Positions 35,694 to 46,692 of a stretch of DNA of 64,000 bases are shown here, piece after piece; the first letter of the stretch is position 1, and each line of letters starts with the position of its first letter. Source of the stretch: Paramecium octaurelia (lineage: Eukaryota > Ciliophora > Oligohymenophorea > Peniculida > Parameciidae). The stretch lies in contig CAJJDP010000111.1 in assembly GCA_905182995.1 (NCBI GenBank), forward strand, positions 69,427 to 133,426, read 5' to 3'. Both the position numbers and the translations under genes were made by a program. The notes under the pieces were generated by a model that saw only the letters and a list, made by a program, of their open reading frames with translations, had not been told where the DNA came from and ran no database searches.

Positions 35694-36119
35694 TTAATTA
35701 ATATATATTAGAATTAATTGGAATTTCTTTCAATTATTTAATCAAATCATAAAGATTTCATTCGTATCTTAAAGATTCAATCACACCAGCAATTGAAAAT
35801 ATTTGAATATTTTATTATAAAAATTAACTTTTAATTAAGTTTCATAAATATGCTTATTTTATAACTTCGTATTATCTCAAAATGTCATAATAGTATTAAT
35901 ATTAATTAGAAAAATCAACAAATTCATCATATGATTATAGATAACGACTCATACGTCTTTATCATTAATTCTGTGTGTAATCTCAATTTAGCAATCATAA
36001 AATCAATATGGAGTCATTTGGTTCATGTATGAATAACTCAAATGGATAGATAATACTAATAAATTTGCAATGGAAAATAACATAAATTCAATTATATAAT
36101 TTATAACAAATAGTTATCA
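35694..36119. other. Intergenic stretch, about 430 bp
   Basis: Spacer between the zinc-cluster gene and the kinase pseudogene. No gene seen. Confidence 0.45.
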
Positions 36120-37590
36120 GGTGGAGAAAGAAAAAATTCCTAATGGTGGGGAAAAAAAGTGGAATCTGAGAGCTCCAGAATGAGAATGGGATCAAGAGAG
36201 ATCAATTTCAAAAATTAAGAAATCAGAAATAAAATAGAAGTAGAACCAGGGAAAAAGATAGGGATAAAAAAATATAATAAAAACATAAATAGAAAAGATA
36301 AAAAAAATAATAGATTAGCAATAGAAATCAAAATAACCTTAGGAAGAATAATGCTTTGGAAATGAATAATATTAAGAGAGTATAATTGCGCAAGAAGATG
36401 TTGAAGAAATGTTAATGAATTTGATTTTGATGATGAAGATGATCTATTTTAAGAAGAAGATAATTAGAGGGATGAAGCATTTAAATAGTTTGAATATGAG
36501 ATTTTTTATCCCCTGAAAAATATCATGAAAAAGGATTGATGTCTAATCAACCTCAATAAAAGATTGATGAAAATAAACAGAGTTACTTTCTTATTGTTGA
36601 TTAATAAAGCAATTATAGCAATTATTCTTTTTGTTTTAAGTAAAAGTAAAGAGGAAAAATAATAAGAATAAACAGGATAACCATAGTAAATAATCACTTT
36701 AGTTATGTTTAGTGAATCAGAAAAGATGATTTAAATGTTATGTTGAGAAATAATGCAAATGAATCATATGAAGCAGATGATGATAAGTATTAAAGAATTG
36801 CAAATTGGAGAAATGATAAAGGATTACAGGATAATTAATCAATGTTGTAAAAAAATATGCTAACAAATTTATCAGAGATGAAGATATGTACATTAGATCT
36901 GGAAATAGAGAAGGACAATTCTTAAAGTAATTAAATAAGGCTGATCCAAATAATAAAAAGCATATTATCATCTCAAAAATGCAATATCATTCATGCTGAT
37001 ATCAAGGCATATAATATATTAATATCAGCGGATACCAAATTGTTGAAATTATTCGATTTTGGTACTGCTTTCAATGTTGAGTATCTTGTAAATAGATATT
37101 ATCGTGCCTCTCAAATTATATTGGTTACCCTTAAGATACTACATTAATGTTTGGGCCACAGCACACATTGTTTGAATAGTGTACAGGGTAATTCTTGTTC
37201 TCTAGAGGCAATAATAAGGACAAGTTGAAATAGCATCTATTAAACACAGGGAAGTTCTCTATGAAAATGTTGAAACGATCTATTTTAACCTCAAAACATA
37301 TTTGATTATCATCTTAAATTTAAGTGCAGGGAAATCGATCTTATCACTAATCAAGTAACTTTTAAGGCAGTGATATTGGGGGATAAGCCTAAAAAGACTA
37401 TTGAGACTCTTTTTGAAGAATAAGGAGGGATCAGGGTTGAATGTTGAAGATTAAAAATGTTTTGTAATTCAATGATTTATTGGAAAAATGCTAGTAATTA
37501 GATCTGAAAAATAGAATAACAACTGAAGATGCTGTTTATCATTGATTTATTAATGTAGCCATGGTTAATTCTTAAAGGAAAAAGGTTTGA
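36120..37590 (+). pseudogene. PRP4-type kinase pseudogene (host gene copy)
   Basis: A decayed copy of a PRP4/PRPF4B-like kinase, a splicing-associated kinase. Fragments occur in the right order: Lys/Arg/Gln-rich N-terminal text near 36200-36320, an acidic stretch near 36420-36470 (EFDFDDEDDLFQEEDNQ), kinase N-lobe fragments YANKFIRDEDMYI and LKQLNKADPNNKKHI near 36860-36960, catalytic loop CNIIHADIKAYNILIS and FDFGTAFNVEYLVNRYYRAS near 36980-37120, and C-lobe pieces near 37190-37560. The pieces are in different frames with several TGA codons. The N-lobe joins the catalytic loop directly, so the roughly 60-70 residues in between, present in PRP4 kinases, are missing. The HADIK loop keeps the catalytic Asp and Lys, but the following KPDN-type motif reads KAYN. 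An active kinase cannot be made from this. Confidence 0.75.
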
Positions 37591-38140
37591 CATATTGAAA
37601 ATTTATACATTTATTTTTCATTTATAAATTAGTTAAATTATATGGTTAATTTATGTATTGTTTAAATCTTTTGAAATCAATAGTAACTTATTTCTGAGTT
37701 ATTATTTTTGATATCTTTGAAGGCATCGCACAACAGGACTTTATTTTAATTATTTTGCTTAATTTGACACATTAAATTTAATATTAGTTTCTTTTTGAGT
37801 TTTCTCTGAACTAAAATTAAATAGTTATTCCCTGGATACTGGAGAGAAAGTCTTTTTGTTACAAGTATATTATTATAAGTCTCGATGGGGATTTCTTTTG
37901 TAATTCGGAGATTGTGATTGTTGAGTTAAACATTTTTTTATGATCACATTATTAAATGGAGAATTAGCAGGTTTAGCCTATTTGGGACTTTAATTTAATG
38001 AGTCACTTAAGATTCTCAATTGGTTAGTAAATTTTGAAGTGTTAGTAAGATCTTACCAACCTTATAATTTAGGTTTTTGATTCATTATTAAGTGTAAATA
38101 AAAATATTTTTATTTGAACCTCTTCTAATAACCTTTTTAA
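37591..38140. other. Intergenic stretch, about 550 bp
   Basis: AT-rich spacer between the kinase pseudogene and the tail-anchored protein gene. No frame or signal I can support. Confidence 0.45.
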
Positions 38141-39595
38141 ATGAACAAAATTAAACCATCCGTCTATATTCTAAAGAGTAGAAGAGGTGCAATCTTAGAA
38201 TGGGATTGCAACATTTCAAGAACATTAGAAATTCAGATGAAGGATACCGAAAATCTCATTTTTGATAACTGTGTATGAGCGAATTCAGTGGTAGATTGGG
38301 AATGGCGAACAATATGAATTGTTCTATCATTTGTTGAATTTAGAATAATAAGGATTATTAATATATTTAATATAAGTTTTTGTTAAAATGAACGATATAG
38401 CACACACTGGAAAATCGTAGGCCTCTGCTTAAGATATTCATTCAAAGATAGAGAGTCAATTCTTATAGCGGTATGCACATTATTTGATTGGGGATGAATT
38501 TGATTCCTTTCTGACTTCCTCATTTGTTCATATGCTACATATATTGGATTCAAAAAAAGTGAGTTGTGAACAATTGATTAATTACAAGACACAACAAATC
38601 AATGTAATTTGCTCTAGTTTAAACGTAGAATCAAAACACGGAGAGTCAAGTATTTTTTGCATTGAGAAATTTCACTTTTAATTCATTTTCTTTGATGTTT
38701 GACCAGAAATTAGAAAACACTAACGTTTATACTAAGGAGGAATACTTTCGATCAATTAGAACCACGTATAATTCAAATAATAGAGTAGACAAGACTAAGC
38801 CAATCGAAGACATCAATTTGTGCATAATCCATCTAATTCTTTTAATTAAGAGAAGTAAGATTAGAATCAGCACAACTTCTACGAGTTATATTCCAATAAA
38901 CTAGCGAAGGACCAAGGAGACATACTTTAGGGAGAAATAGTGATATTCGAGACCAGAATTAAATATCCAGCTACCAAGGCCAAACAACTGTGTTACGAGA
39001 TCAAACAGAAAATTGACAACCTATTCAGATCAACTGTAAACTAAACATTAATTTGAAGACTAGGTAACATCAGATTATTAGATCAGAATATATACCATAT
39101 TTGGAAGAGTACAAATATCCCACAATTGTGTTAATAATATTATATAATGGAGACGTGAATATTGATTTCTCTAAACTTCTCCAGATGAACTAAATAACCA
39201 TCAATAGAAAACAATTTGCCTTGAAAGTTAAAGTGTACTTCATCAGTAAACTCTCCTTGTTTAGCCACTTTAGAGAGGTGAACAATCAATAGAAGACTGA
39301 GTGCATTACAGACAAGGTAAATAGTGATACACATTAAGGTTGTTACATTCTATGACATGAACAGAGTGAGACAGAGGAGATAAAAAGTGCTAAAGGAAAT
39401 TGAAATAATCAAGAAATAAGCCTAAGTGGTAACTATACATGATAATTTGATAAGAATCAGAACAAAAAGAAAAAAGAGTAGTATTGGAAGTTGAGCATTA
39501 CAACTGGGTTGTGTGTTGTAGCTGCAATCTACTTATTGAGTAAAAAATAAATAAATCTCAAAAAGTTTGTCTAAGTTACTTCCAAAATAGTTTGA
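38141..39595 (+). CDS. Uncharacterised tail-anchored membrane protein, about 437 aa
   Basis: Seven exons joined by introns 38273-38294, 38604-38628, 38766-38788, 39036-39058, 39317-39338 and 39429-39454 give a continuous 438-codon frame; each removal is required or supported by the frame. The N-terminal 150 residues are globular (KPSVYILKSRRGAILEWDCN; YAHYLIGDEFDSFLTSSFV). The middle contains QVFALRNFTFNSFSLMFDQK, then a Gln/Asn-rich insert. A second folded part reads IVIFETRIKYPATKAKQLCY and EYIPYLEEYKYPTIVLIILY. The protein ends with a basic stretch, one hydrophobic helix (LSITTGLCVVAAIYLL) and KKQINLKKFVQ. A single C-terminal helix points to tail anchoring in the ER, mitochondrial or peroxisomal membrane. 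I do not recognise the family; the two globular parts should be searchable by profile methods. Confidence 0.7.
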
Positions 39596-39648
39596 TTGTT
39601 TTTTTTTATATATATTTTATATATATAAATTAGTTAAAAAATAAGTAC

Positions 39649-40339
39649 ATGCAGAGGTACATCCATCATTAGAATTAGCAGTATAATAGATCAATATTTC
39701 TTTAGAGCTTATTAAATCCATTAGAGGAGGCTAAGTGACATAAAATCAAGGAAGAGTTCCCTTCCAAAATTGGATAAAACATTTGATGCTTACAAGCAAA
39801 ACAGATATATAGCTGCCAGGAAATAGGAGATCAATCGATGGGAAGGGATCATGTAATAGAACAAAAAACTACTTCATAAATTAAATAATGTGGAGTCTAC
39901 TTTCCAAAAATCTGTAAAAATAACAACAAATATATTTGTATTCAAGGCAATCAATTCGGAGTGTAAGTTCTTGTAACTCTAAAAGATCAATTGAAATCAA
40001 GGAAAATAGAAAGAAAGAAAATGCTAGGATGCATATAAAATTATAATAAATGTAATTTATGTGTAGTAAGAAAGAACATCTACTTTTAATAAGTCGAGTA
40101 GCAAAACGAGCCCGCGGACAGCAAAAACCCTGCCTAAATATCTAAATAACTAGGAGAAGAGTTTGAACGTTAAGCCGATTTAGAATTTCAAATTATAAAA
40201 TTAGGGTTACTAGAGACAAAAGAGTTTGCAGCAGCAACCACAAAAGGAAGAAACAAAAGTCAAGAATATCATTTAACAATACCAACAAGTTTTGGATAAA
40301 ATACTGCCTCTTATAAAATAAGAAAAATTGAATAAATGA
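39649..40339 (+). CDS. CFAP97-like (hemingway) protein, 3' splicing unresolved
   Basis: From ATG 39649 (MQRYIHHQNQQ), an intron at about 39682-39706 leads into a segment reading SRKSSLPKLDKTFDAYKQNR, then EINRWEGIMQQNKKLLHKLN and NVESTFQKS. The order basic residues, E-I-x-R-x(n)-Q-N-x-x-L-L-x-K-L matches the short helical CFAP97/KIAA1430 domain known in ciliary and flagellar proteins. After position 39910 one or two more introns are present (candidates 39911-39943 and one near 39970-40000), and the best downstream frame (TFNKSSSKTSPRTAKTLPKY) ends at TGA 40337-40339 after a Gln/Lys-rich helix. The family match rests on a short motif, and the second half of the gene model is approximate. A ciliary role would suit a ciliate but is inferred. 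Confidence 0.55.
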
Positions 40340-40370
40340 CAATTATAGATTTGAACTGTATTTCAAAAAG

Positions 40371-41444
40371 TCATATACTATCTTTACATTTTTCGCAAAG
40401 TTTATTTGATTAAGACTCTTTTAGTTTAGCATTTTCCAGTCTCAAGTTTTGGATCTCTTATTATAAAGTAAGTATTTCATCCTCTTATATTGAATCTGGA
40501 TAGTTCATTTTCTAAGGGGTTAATGAAAATATAGTATACTTCATATTTTGATAATTCTTCCCTCAATTGACTGTTGATTTGAGACTATTGATAATTTAAT
40601 TAAATGGAAATCTTGAGTTTGTTTTGTAATTCCTCCTTCGTGCCTTCGCAATCTACAATGTTGAAGGGCAATTCTTCAACTTTTTTATTGGGTCTGGCCT
40701 GAGCTTGTTGTGCACTTTGATAAAGTTATGATTGTAAATCTAATAGAGAATGAGTGAGGGATTTGGGGGGTGATTTTTGTGAAATTTAAGAAAATTGAGT
40801 AGCACTGTTATTCAAAAGTTCTTTGGAAACGCATGTGGAGACATAATTGGATTAAGATGTAAGTTAACTAGAAGTTCCAATTGATTGGACGGATTGAATG
40901 ACAGAAAGATTGATCTTATCAACGATTTGCTGATTTAAATAGCAATATTTTACCTTGTATATGCGCTGTCGGATGACGTTTAATTCAAGATCTAATATTT
41001 GTTGTTGTTGTTCCTCGTCTAAATTTTCACTGTTCTGAAGGGAAAAGGAGTCCAAAGATAATCTAGACTGAGATGTAAGTTCACAGAGATATTGTCCTAT
41101 CACTTCATTCAACTTTTGGCCCAATTGATCCAGAGTGTTATTGTAGGGTTCATTCTATTGAGTTTCCACTTGCGTACAATCATTGGTTTCTTCTGTTTGT
41201 TTGAGTTAAATTTCTTGATTATTATTATCACATGCTCCAGAGTAGTAGTCCTTCAAGCCCAAGATATTTAAATCATTAAGTTGAATGGAACCTCCAAGAT
41301 CTTCTTAATCCTTTCTTTACAATAACTTTTTGTCGACCTTGTGATTAAAATATATTTTACAAACTCATTTTTTAATTTATCTGTATTATGATTGTTAAGA
41401 TTAGGCAATTTAGTTTATGAGTACGATCTCGATATGCCACACAT
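40371..41444 (-). CDS. Uncharacterised Gln/Ser-rich protein with coiled-coil ends, about 332 aa
   Basis: ATG 41444 to TGA 40373-40371 with introns 41338-41360, 40930-40953 and 40512-40539; spliced length 333 codons. The start at 41444, rather than the ATG at 41368, is chosen because only the former keeps the frame through the first intron. The protein is hydrophilic: an N-terminal part with DLNILGLKDYYSGA, a helical centre (LDQLGQKLNEVIGQYLCELT, then EEQQQQILDLELNVIRQRIY), a Ser/Gln-rich middle and a C-terminal helical pair ending LCEKCKDSI. No family recognised. Its stop lies 31 bp from that of the converging CFAP97-like gene. Confidence 0.7.
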
Positions 41445-41944
41445 ATCCAAGTCGTGGTCTTAAGAATTCTCAAATCTATTATTCATTATATTTTTATGAA
41501 TATAATATAAAATTATTACAAATCTCTTTTATTCATGCCCCCCCAAGACTTGTGTCACTTCCTTTTGAGCCACAGATCAGAGGAAACACCTTGATCCTTG
41601 TTATACCTTCTCAAAAGTGATACTTAATAGTTAATCAGGAATTAATTGAGTTGACCCCACTTTCCAACTCACCCATAATGGACTTTAACAATAGGATATT
41701 CACTTGTTTGGGGGTGTTCTTCTATTTAAAAATTGGAATTAAGGATATTTTTAGATTCATAATCTATATTAAATAAGGTAAGGGGAAAGGTCTACAATTA
41801 TTCAGGATTGAAATAGGGAATGAGATTGAAATATATATTGTTATTAATTTAAAGAGATGTGGATATTGTGATGATATTGAGGGGGGATGTGGACACTGTG
41901 GGGAAATGATATTTAAAATATTGAATTATAAATTATTTGTAAAT
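41445..41944. other. Intergenic stretch between divergent genes, about 500 bp
   Basis: Upstream DNA for the minus-strand gene and the PX-C2 gene. It contains a G-rich patch near 41880-41905 (ggggggatgtgg-like), which stands out against the AT-rich background. No gene seen. Confidence 0.5.
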
Positions 41945-44561
41945 ATGTCTCAAAGCAGTCCAATGAGTGTGAAATCGACGATGGAGGGTTTCAAATTGAC
42001 TTTTGATGATTTTGTGAAATTAGACTTAAAATAACTCTAGATCAATATTATTGGGACAGAGAACGAATATGGATTTAGTTTCACATTGTATAAAATATAA
42101 GTGAAACATCCAAATATTCAAACGTTTATTTGTAACAGACGTTATAATGAGTTCTATGCATTGCACAAAGTGGTAAGGGAGTCAATTAATAGTTAAGTTG
42201 AAAATGAAATATTGTAATTTGGATTTGCCTTAATTTCCATCCAAACACGAATGGCTCTTTAAAACTGAAAAAAGAAAAGCTGGATTCCATCTCTTTTTGA
42301 ATAAGTTGGTGATGATAGCAATGCAACATCCGTAAATATAGGGCAATATTCTGAAATTCTTGTATTACTTTTTGACAAGAGATTGTATATTAAATAGTCA
42401 TAACGAATCTAGTGCTGGGTAATCAGAAGTAAACCATACTGGCCTCGACAGATGCTTAAAATGAAGATGAACCAGATTGGCAATTTCGATATCACAATTT
42501 GTCGACTGAAGATGCCACTCAAGTGGGAAGCTATAGTTTGGACCAATAGAAGAAGTTGGCTACGAATGTCTAATTGAGATTCTCAGACGATGAGACCTGG
42601 CAAACATTCTATGGCAAGATTTAAGAGGGGACATTGCAATTATATCAACACATCTCTTATAATTATTTCAGTTGTCAAATAATATTGTTTCAGATCAAAA
42701 TTGAATTAGCTGACGATGTGATTGTAAATTCAACAATAGATAATAATAGTTGATGTATCATGAGTACGATTACTAGAAGATCTAATTAACCGTCACTGAT
42801 CCAGGCTTATTGAAATTGTGGTACACTCAGTTGAAGTTTGCATCCTAAGATGTTTTGCAATATGAGGGAATGCATGACGATTTCCACTCCTTGGGGAAGG
42901 TCTAGATTCAAGTGAAGGAGGCCATTAATCTCAGTAATATCATCTAGGATTCGTTTTTGTTTGTTAAGATTTCATTTCCTCCCTTTACTTGTTAAACTAA
43001 ATAGCATGTCTATAGTAATAACCCCTAGTGGAGTTAGGATTACATACTTCCTATAATAGATTCCTTTTCTGTAATAAGATTGGAGTTGATCAGTGAAGTG
43101 TAGGATGGTATTTTGAAGCGAAAGGTCAAGCAATCAATAATAGGTGTGGCTGAAATACAAGTTGCCGACTTATTGAGTTATCACTCAGGAACTAAGTTTT
43201 CGGTAATTCGATATATCCTAATTCCAATTAGAGAATACAGTTACCACTGAATAAGGAGAGCAACAACAGTGACGTGTTTCAATTTCTTAAGAAACACGCT
43301 TAAACCATAGATGAACAGTAGCCTTGCTTGATTGTGACCTTGAGGAATATGTCGAGTCCTTTGTCTCTTTTTGGACCTGGTCCTGTGTTCTCATATGAGA
43401 ATGAGCAATTGGAACCAGATCTCACTGTTATCAAAATGAACATCATCAGATTCAAGCGAATAATCTCGTTGATGATTTAATTTTAACTCTCTTTGGAAGA
43501 TGTTGTAGATCAAAAGTATCCAAGATTAACCCTAATAGTTTTTACATTTATGTTCATCTTCATTTACAATGCAGATTTAAACAACATCCTATAATACTTT
43601 GGATTCATATTGCTATTCATTTTGACTTACTAGCATCCAACCATACACCATTATGTAGGGTTGTTTTTAGATAAGTATATTCTATGTGAATTGAATCATT
43701 ATTATAAGACTCCTCAATTGTTCACTTAGGAGGAGAAGGATCTCAAAAAGAATACCCAATCCTTGGATAAAGTCATTAAATTCGAAGGAAATGAAATCAA
43801 ATTGGAAGTGGATGATGAAAATGAACCAAAGGAATCCTTCTATCAAAAAATCAGAGCTATCAAGAAGACGTTCTTTATTGTTTAATTGTACCTAACCTAT
43901 TTGAGTAACTTTGCAGAAAAAGTGATTAATTTGTTCACTTGGCAAGAGTACCATAGAACTCTTTGGTTCCTCTATGCCTTGTTCTCACTTTACTGTGTTA
44001 TTTGTATATTGCCCATTAGATACATCATGATGGCTGGAAGTATATATACAAGTATTTATATAAAATAGTAATAAATGAATGGTTTGATGGACGCATAATC
44101 TTTAAGAAGAGGTAGGCTCACAATTAGAAGATTGCTAAAGTCATGATGGAATACATCTACAAGAAACATGCACCTGAGTTGGTGTGCATTCCAAACTACC
44201 TAGATGTCGCCTTCCCCAAGGGAGATTTTAGAACAAAAATGGCTAATGAATTGCTCATGCATCTGACTGTCTCCATGAACCAAGACGAAGCCAATAAATA
44301 TCAGAATGGGAACGAAGTTATCAGGTAATGCAGTCATCGATTTAAATAAATAGAGATCTCACTACTTGTTCCTAAAAATTGAAATGGGTTTCAATCACAG
44401 ATCATCATTTTGTGAGGGATCAACTATACTATGAATTAAGGCAAAAGGGAAAGTTTAGAATGAAACCACATTATCTGGTGTACTATACCATTACTAATTT
44501 CATCTACAATATTCCATCACAGTATTATAGGCTAAGAAGGCCAATTCAATTATTTAAATGA
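41945..44561 (+). CDS. PX-C2 domain protein with C-terminal membrane helices, about 816 aa
   Basis: A multidomain membrane-binding protein resolved over seven exons. Introns are 42173-42197, 42385-42412, 42724-42749, 43203-43231, 44040-44068 and 44325-44353, leaving 817 codons. The N-terminal PX-like (phosphoinositide-binding) domain spans roughly residues 20-140, with NEYGFSFTLYKIQVKH, CNRRYNEFYALHK and LPQFPSKHEWLFKTEKRKAG. A central region may hold a PH-like fold (DDETWQTFYGKIQEG). A C2 domain follows at about 290-400 (LGKVQIQVKEAINLSNIIQD, PQWSQDYILPI, VIRLELISEVQDG). The last 400 residues contain two hydrophobic pairs (LTLIVFTFMFIFIYNADLN; LWFLYALFSLYCVICILP) separated by a charged loop. 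The domains suggest a lipid-transfer or contact-site protein; the C-terminal helices recall MCTP proteins, but those lack PX. Calcium-binding aspartates in the C2 are not obvious. Confidence 0.85.
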
Positions 44562-44798
44562 GATTAAATTATTTTATAAAATTCCAATTATTTGTAAGTT
44601 ATTTAGTTAGTAATCATCACCATTCTACAGTCATCTTGAATCTCTCTGATTATATAAATGAAATTAATTGCACAAAAATGAACATCATTACTTTTTAAGA
44701 TAACATTCACAGTATTCAAACAAACTGTTTTCTTAGATTAGATCCTCATGTCCATGGATTTTTGATAGTATTGGAGCAATTTGAAATTAGCAGCTTAG

Positions 44799-45128
44799 TC
44801 AATCACAGTCAATATTGCATGCTTATCCAAATTCACAAAAAGATTTTTTCCATTTTTTATTTATAATATAAATGCATTTTGTGATTTTATAAAGAATATA
44901 CTTTTTCTATTGACTTAACTTTATTCTCTGTAATTATGTAGGAAAAGGGTAGATGGTAGGGTACTTTTTCAAACTATCATAAATTTCAAATAGTATTAAT
45001 TTAGGGTTGTTCTTAGGAGGTGTTGTTTTATAGCTAACCTGAGCCCTTATAAGATCAAAGACAATAGTAATAATTGGATAACGATACTCAGCTGCCATAA
45101 CAAATATATTATGAATTTTTGGTTTCAT
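44799..45128 (-). CDS. Small uncharacterised protein, about 109 aa
   Basis: A single code-6 frame from ATG 45128 to TGA 44801-44799. The product begins MKPKIHNIFVMAAEYRYPII and continues with SYKTTPPKNNPKLILFEIYD and a basic C-terminal half. It has well-mixed codons in the first 60 residues; the second half is more AT-driven and may not be coding. A 27-nt GT...AG stretch within it could be an intron without frame change. No family recognised; real gene status is uncertain. Confidence 0.4.
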
Positions 45129-45215
45129 TTCGAATACAATTTATTTTCACCGTAAAATAAGCCTAGTTTTTCTTTATTTATAAATTCAAATTATTTATAA
45201 TATAAAAAGAGAAAT

Positions 45216-46190
45216 TCATAGTGCTCTTTGACTGGGATCTTTTTATAACATTTTAATAAGAGATTCCTATAGCTCTTAATCCTTAATATGTAGTAATGAT
45301 GATTTTGGTTGCCATTTCTCCACTATTCTTTTAAACTTACTCAAATTGTCATTATAAATGGGAAGCTTTGGACAATCCATCAACTAACAAATGATCATTC
45401 CCAAAGCCCAGATGTTGCATTCTTTTGTAAAGTAGGGAATGTAATTTAATTGTTCTGGAGATATGTACTAAAAATTAACTTCCTCACTATTATATAAATC
45501 AGATAAATTGTTAAGATATATTTCTCCTGATAGTTATTAATACTAGAACGATTTGATACTCAAATTAAAATGAATTATATCTAATGAATGGAGAGTCGTT
45601 ATGATTTTAATTATCTTATTGACAGAAATTGATAAAGTTTTTACATTCGATTTGAGAATTTATAATTGTGATTCGAGGCTTTTGGCCTCTTTGTACTGTC
45701 TTACAACCAAGATTAATCTATTTTATAAGCATATCTCAACAATGTCGAAGAGGTTTGAAGGGTCGTATTGGTTTTCTGGAGTGGTGGGTTTAAACAATTT
45801 TCTGATCAATCCTCTGTTCTCAGAGTTGGACTCCAAAATCTCAAGGTAGTAAGGTAACCCGCTCTCTCTATGAATGATCAGCTATTCTAAGTGATTAATA
45901 GGGATGATACTCTCATTGGGTTTGAATTCTTGGTGAACATATTTGGAAGAAAAACGATATTTGTAATTCGAGAGGTTCAATGAGTAGGTAGGACTTGGTT
46001 GCTTAGATGATAATGTTTTGTGTTTGATTTATGGAGAAATATAGATGAGACTGCTATCTTCAAAGGGCTCTGTGATAGCAAACTCTAGTATTTGTTCGGT
46101 TGTCTAAGGAATTTTAGCTCTGGGTTGCCTTTTATTGAGGATGGCCGGATTTTTCCTCTGTTCTGCCTTTTTGGTATGACACAATCCCAT
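45216..46190 (-). CDS. Protein pseudokinase, about 324 aa
   Basis: The C-terminal 200 residues follow a protein-kinase C-lobe but have lost the catalytic motifs. The catalytic loop reads LDIIHFNLSIKSFQ where HRDLKPEN is expected, the DFG position reads YLNNLSDLY, and the APE position is kept as YISPEQL, followed by the recognisable WALGMIICQLM and a closing QKDPSQRAL where kinases have DPxxR. It therefore should bind partners rather than phosphorylate. The N-terminus is MGLCHTKKAEQRKN, a good candidate for N-myristoylation on Gly2 with a nearby cysteine and basic residues, suggesting membrane attachment. The frame is continuous without splicing from ATG 46190 to TGA 45218-45216; a 30-nt GT...AG segment at 45615-45644 also lacks TGA and is better kept as coding because it supplies helix residues before the catalytic loop. 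Confidence 0.8.
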
Positions 46191-46692
46191 TAATTTATTT
46201 GATAATATTAGTTTTATATATGAGGATCTAAAACATATTAACGCAACAGCTTAAAATTAATATTTCTATCGATAAATTATAAGTAAATTCAAGTATTTAA
46301 TAATATGTAAATATCGATGTATTTAAATAATTTTGCAAAGACCAAAGCTAGGCTATTAAAAAACCTTATTTTGGAGGCTATTCTATGTATAAAAATATTA
46401 ATAAATAAAAATATTTATTTTTTAATCAACCTTTAATAATACTAGTCTGTTAATTGTTGGAATTGAAACTTAAGCTTGAAAAACTGAAAGTCTAATTCAA
46501 GACGTTATATCAGTTTGGAGAACTTAAGAGACTAACAATAATGACACACTTATAAATTAAAGTCCATTACTTATGTGGGGGACGTCCTTATTCTTAACAG
46601 ATTTCCAAGAACATTACGATTTTGTATTATTTACTTACTGTCAGATTAAAAATAATAATATTTATTTCAAAATTTATATTTACTTTATAAAA
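46191..46692. other. Intergenic stretch between divergent genes, about 500 bp
   Basis: Upstream region for the pseudokinase and kelch genes. AT-rich; no supported frame. Confidence 0.5.
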
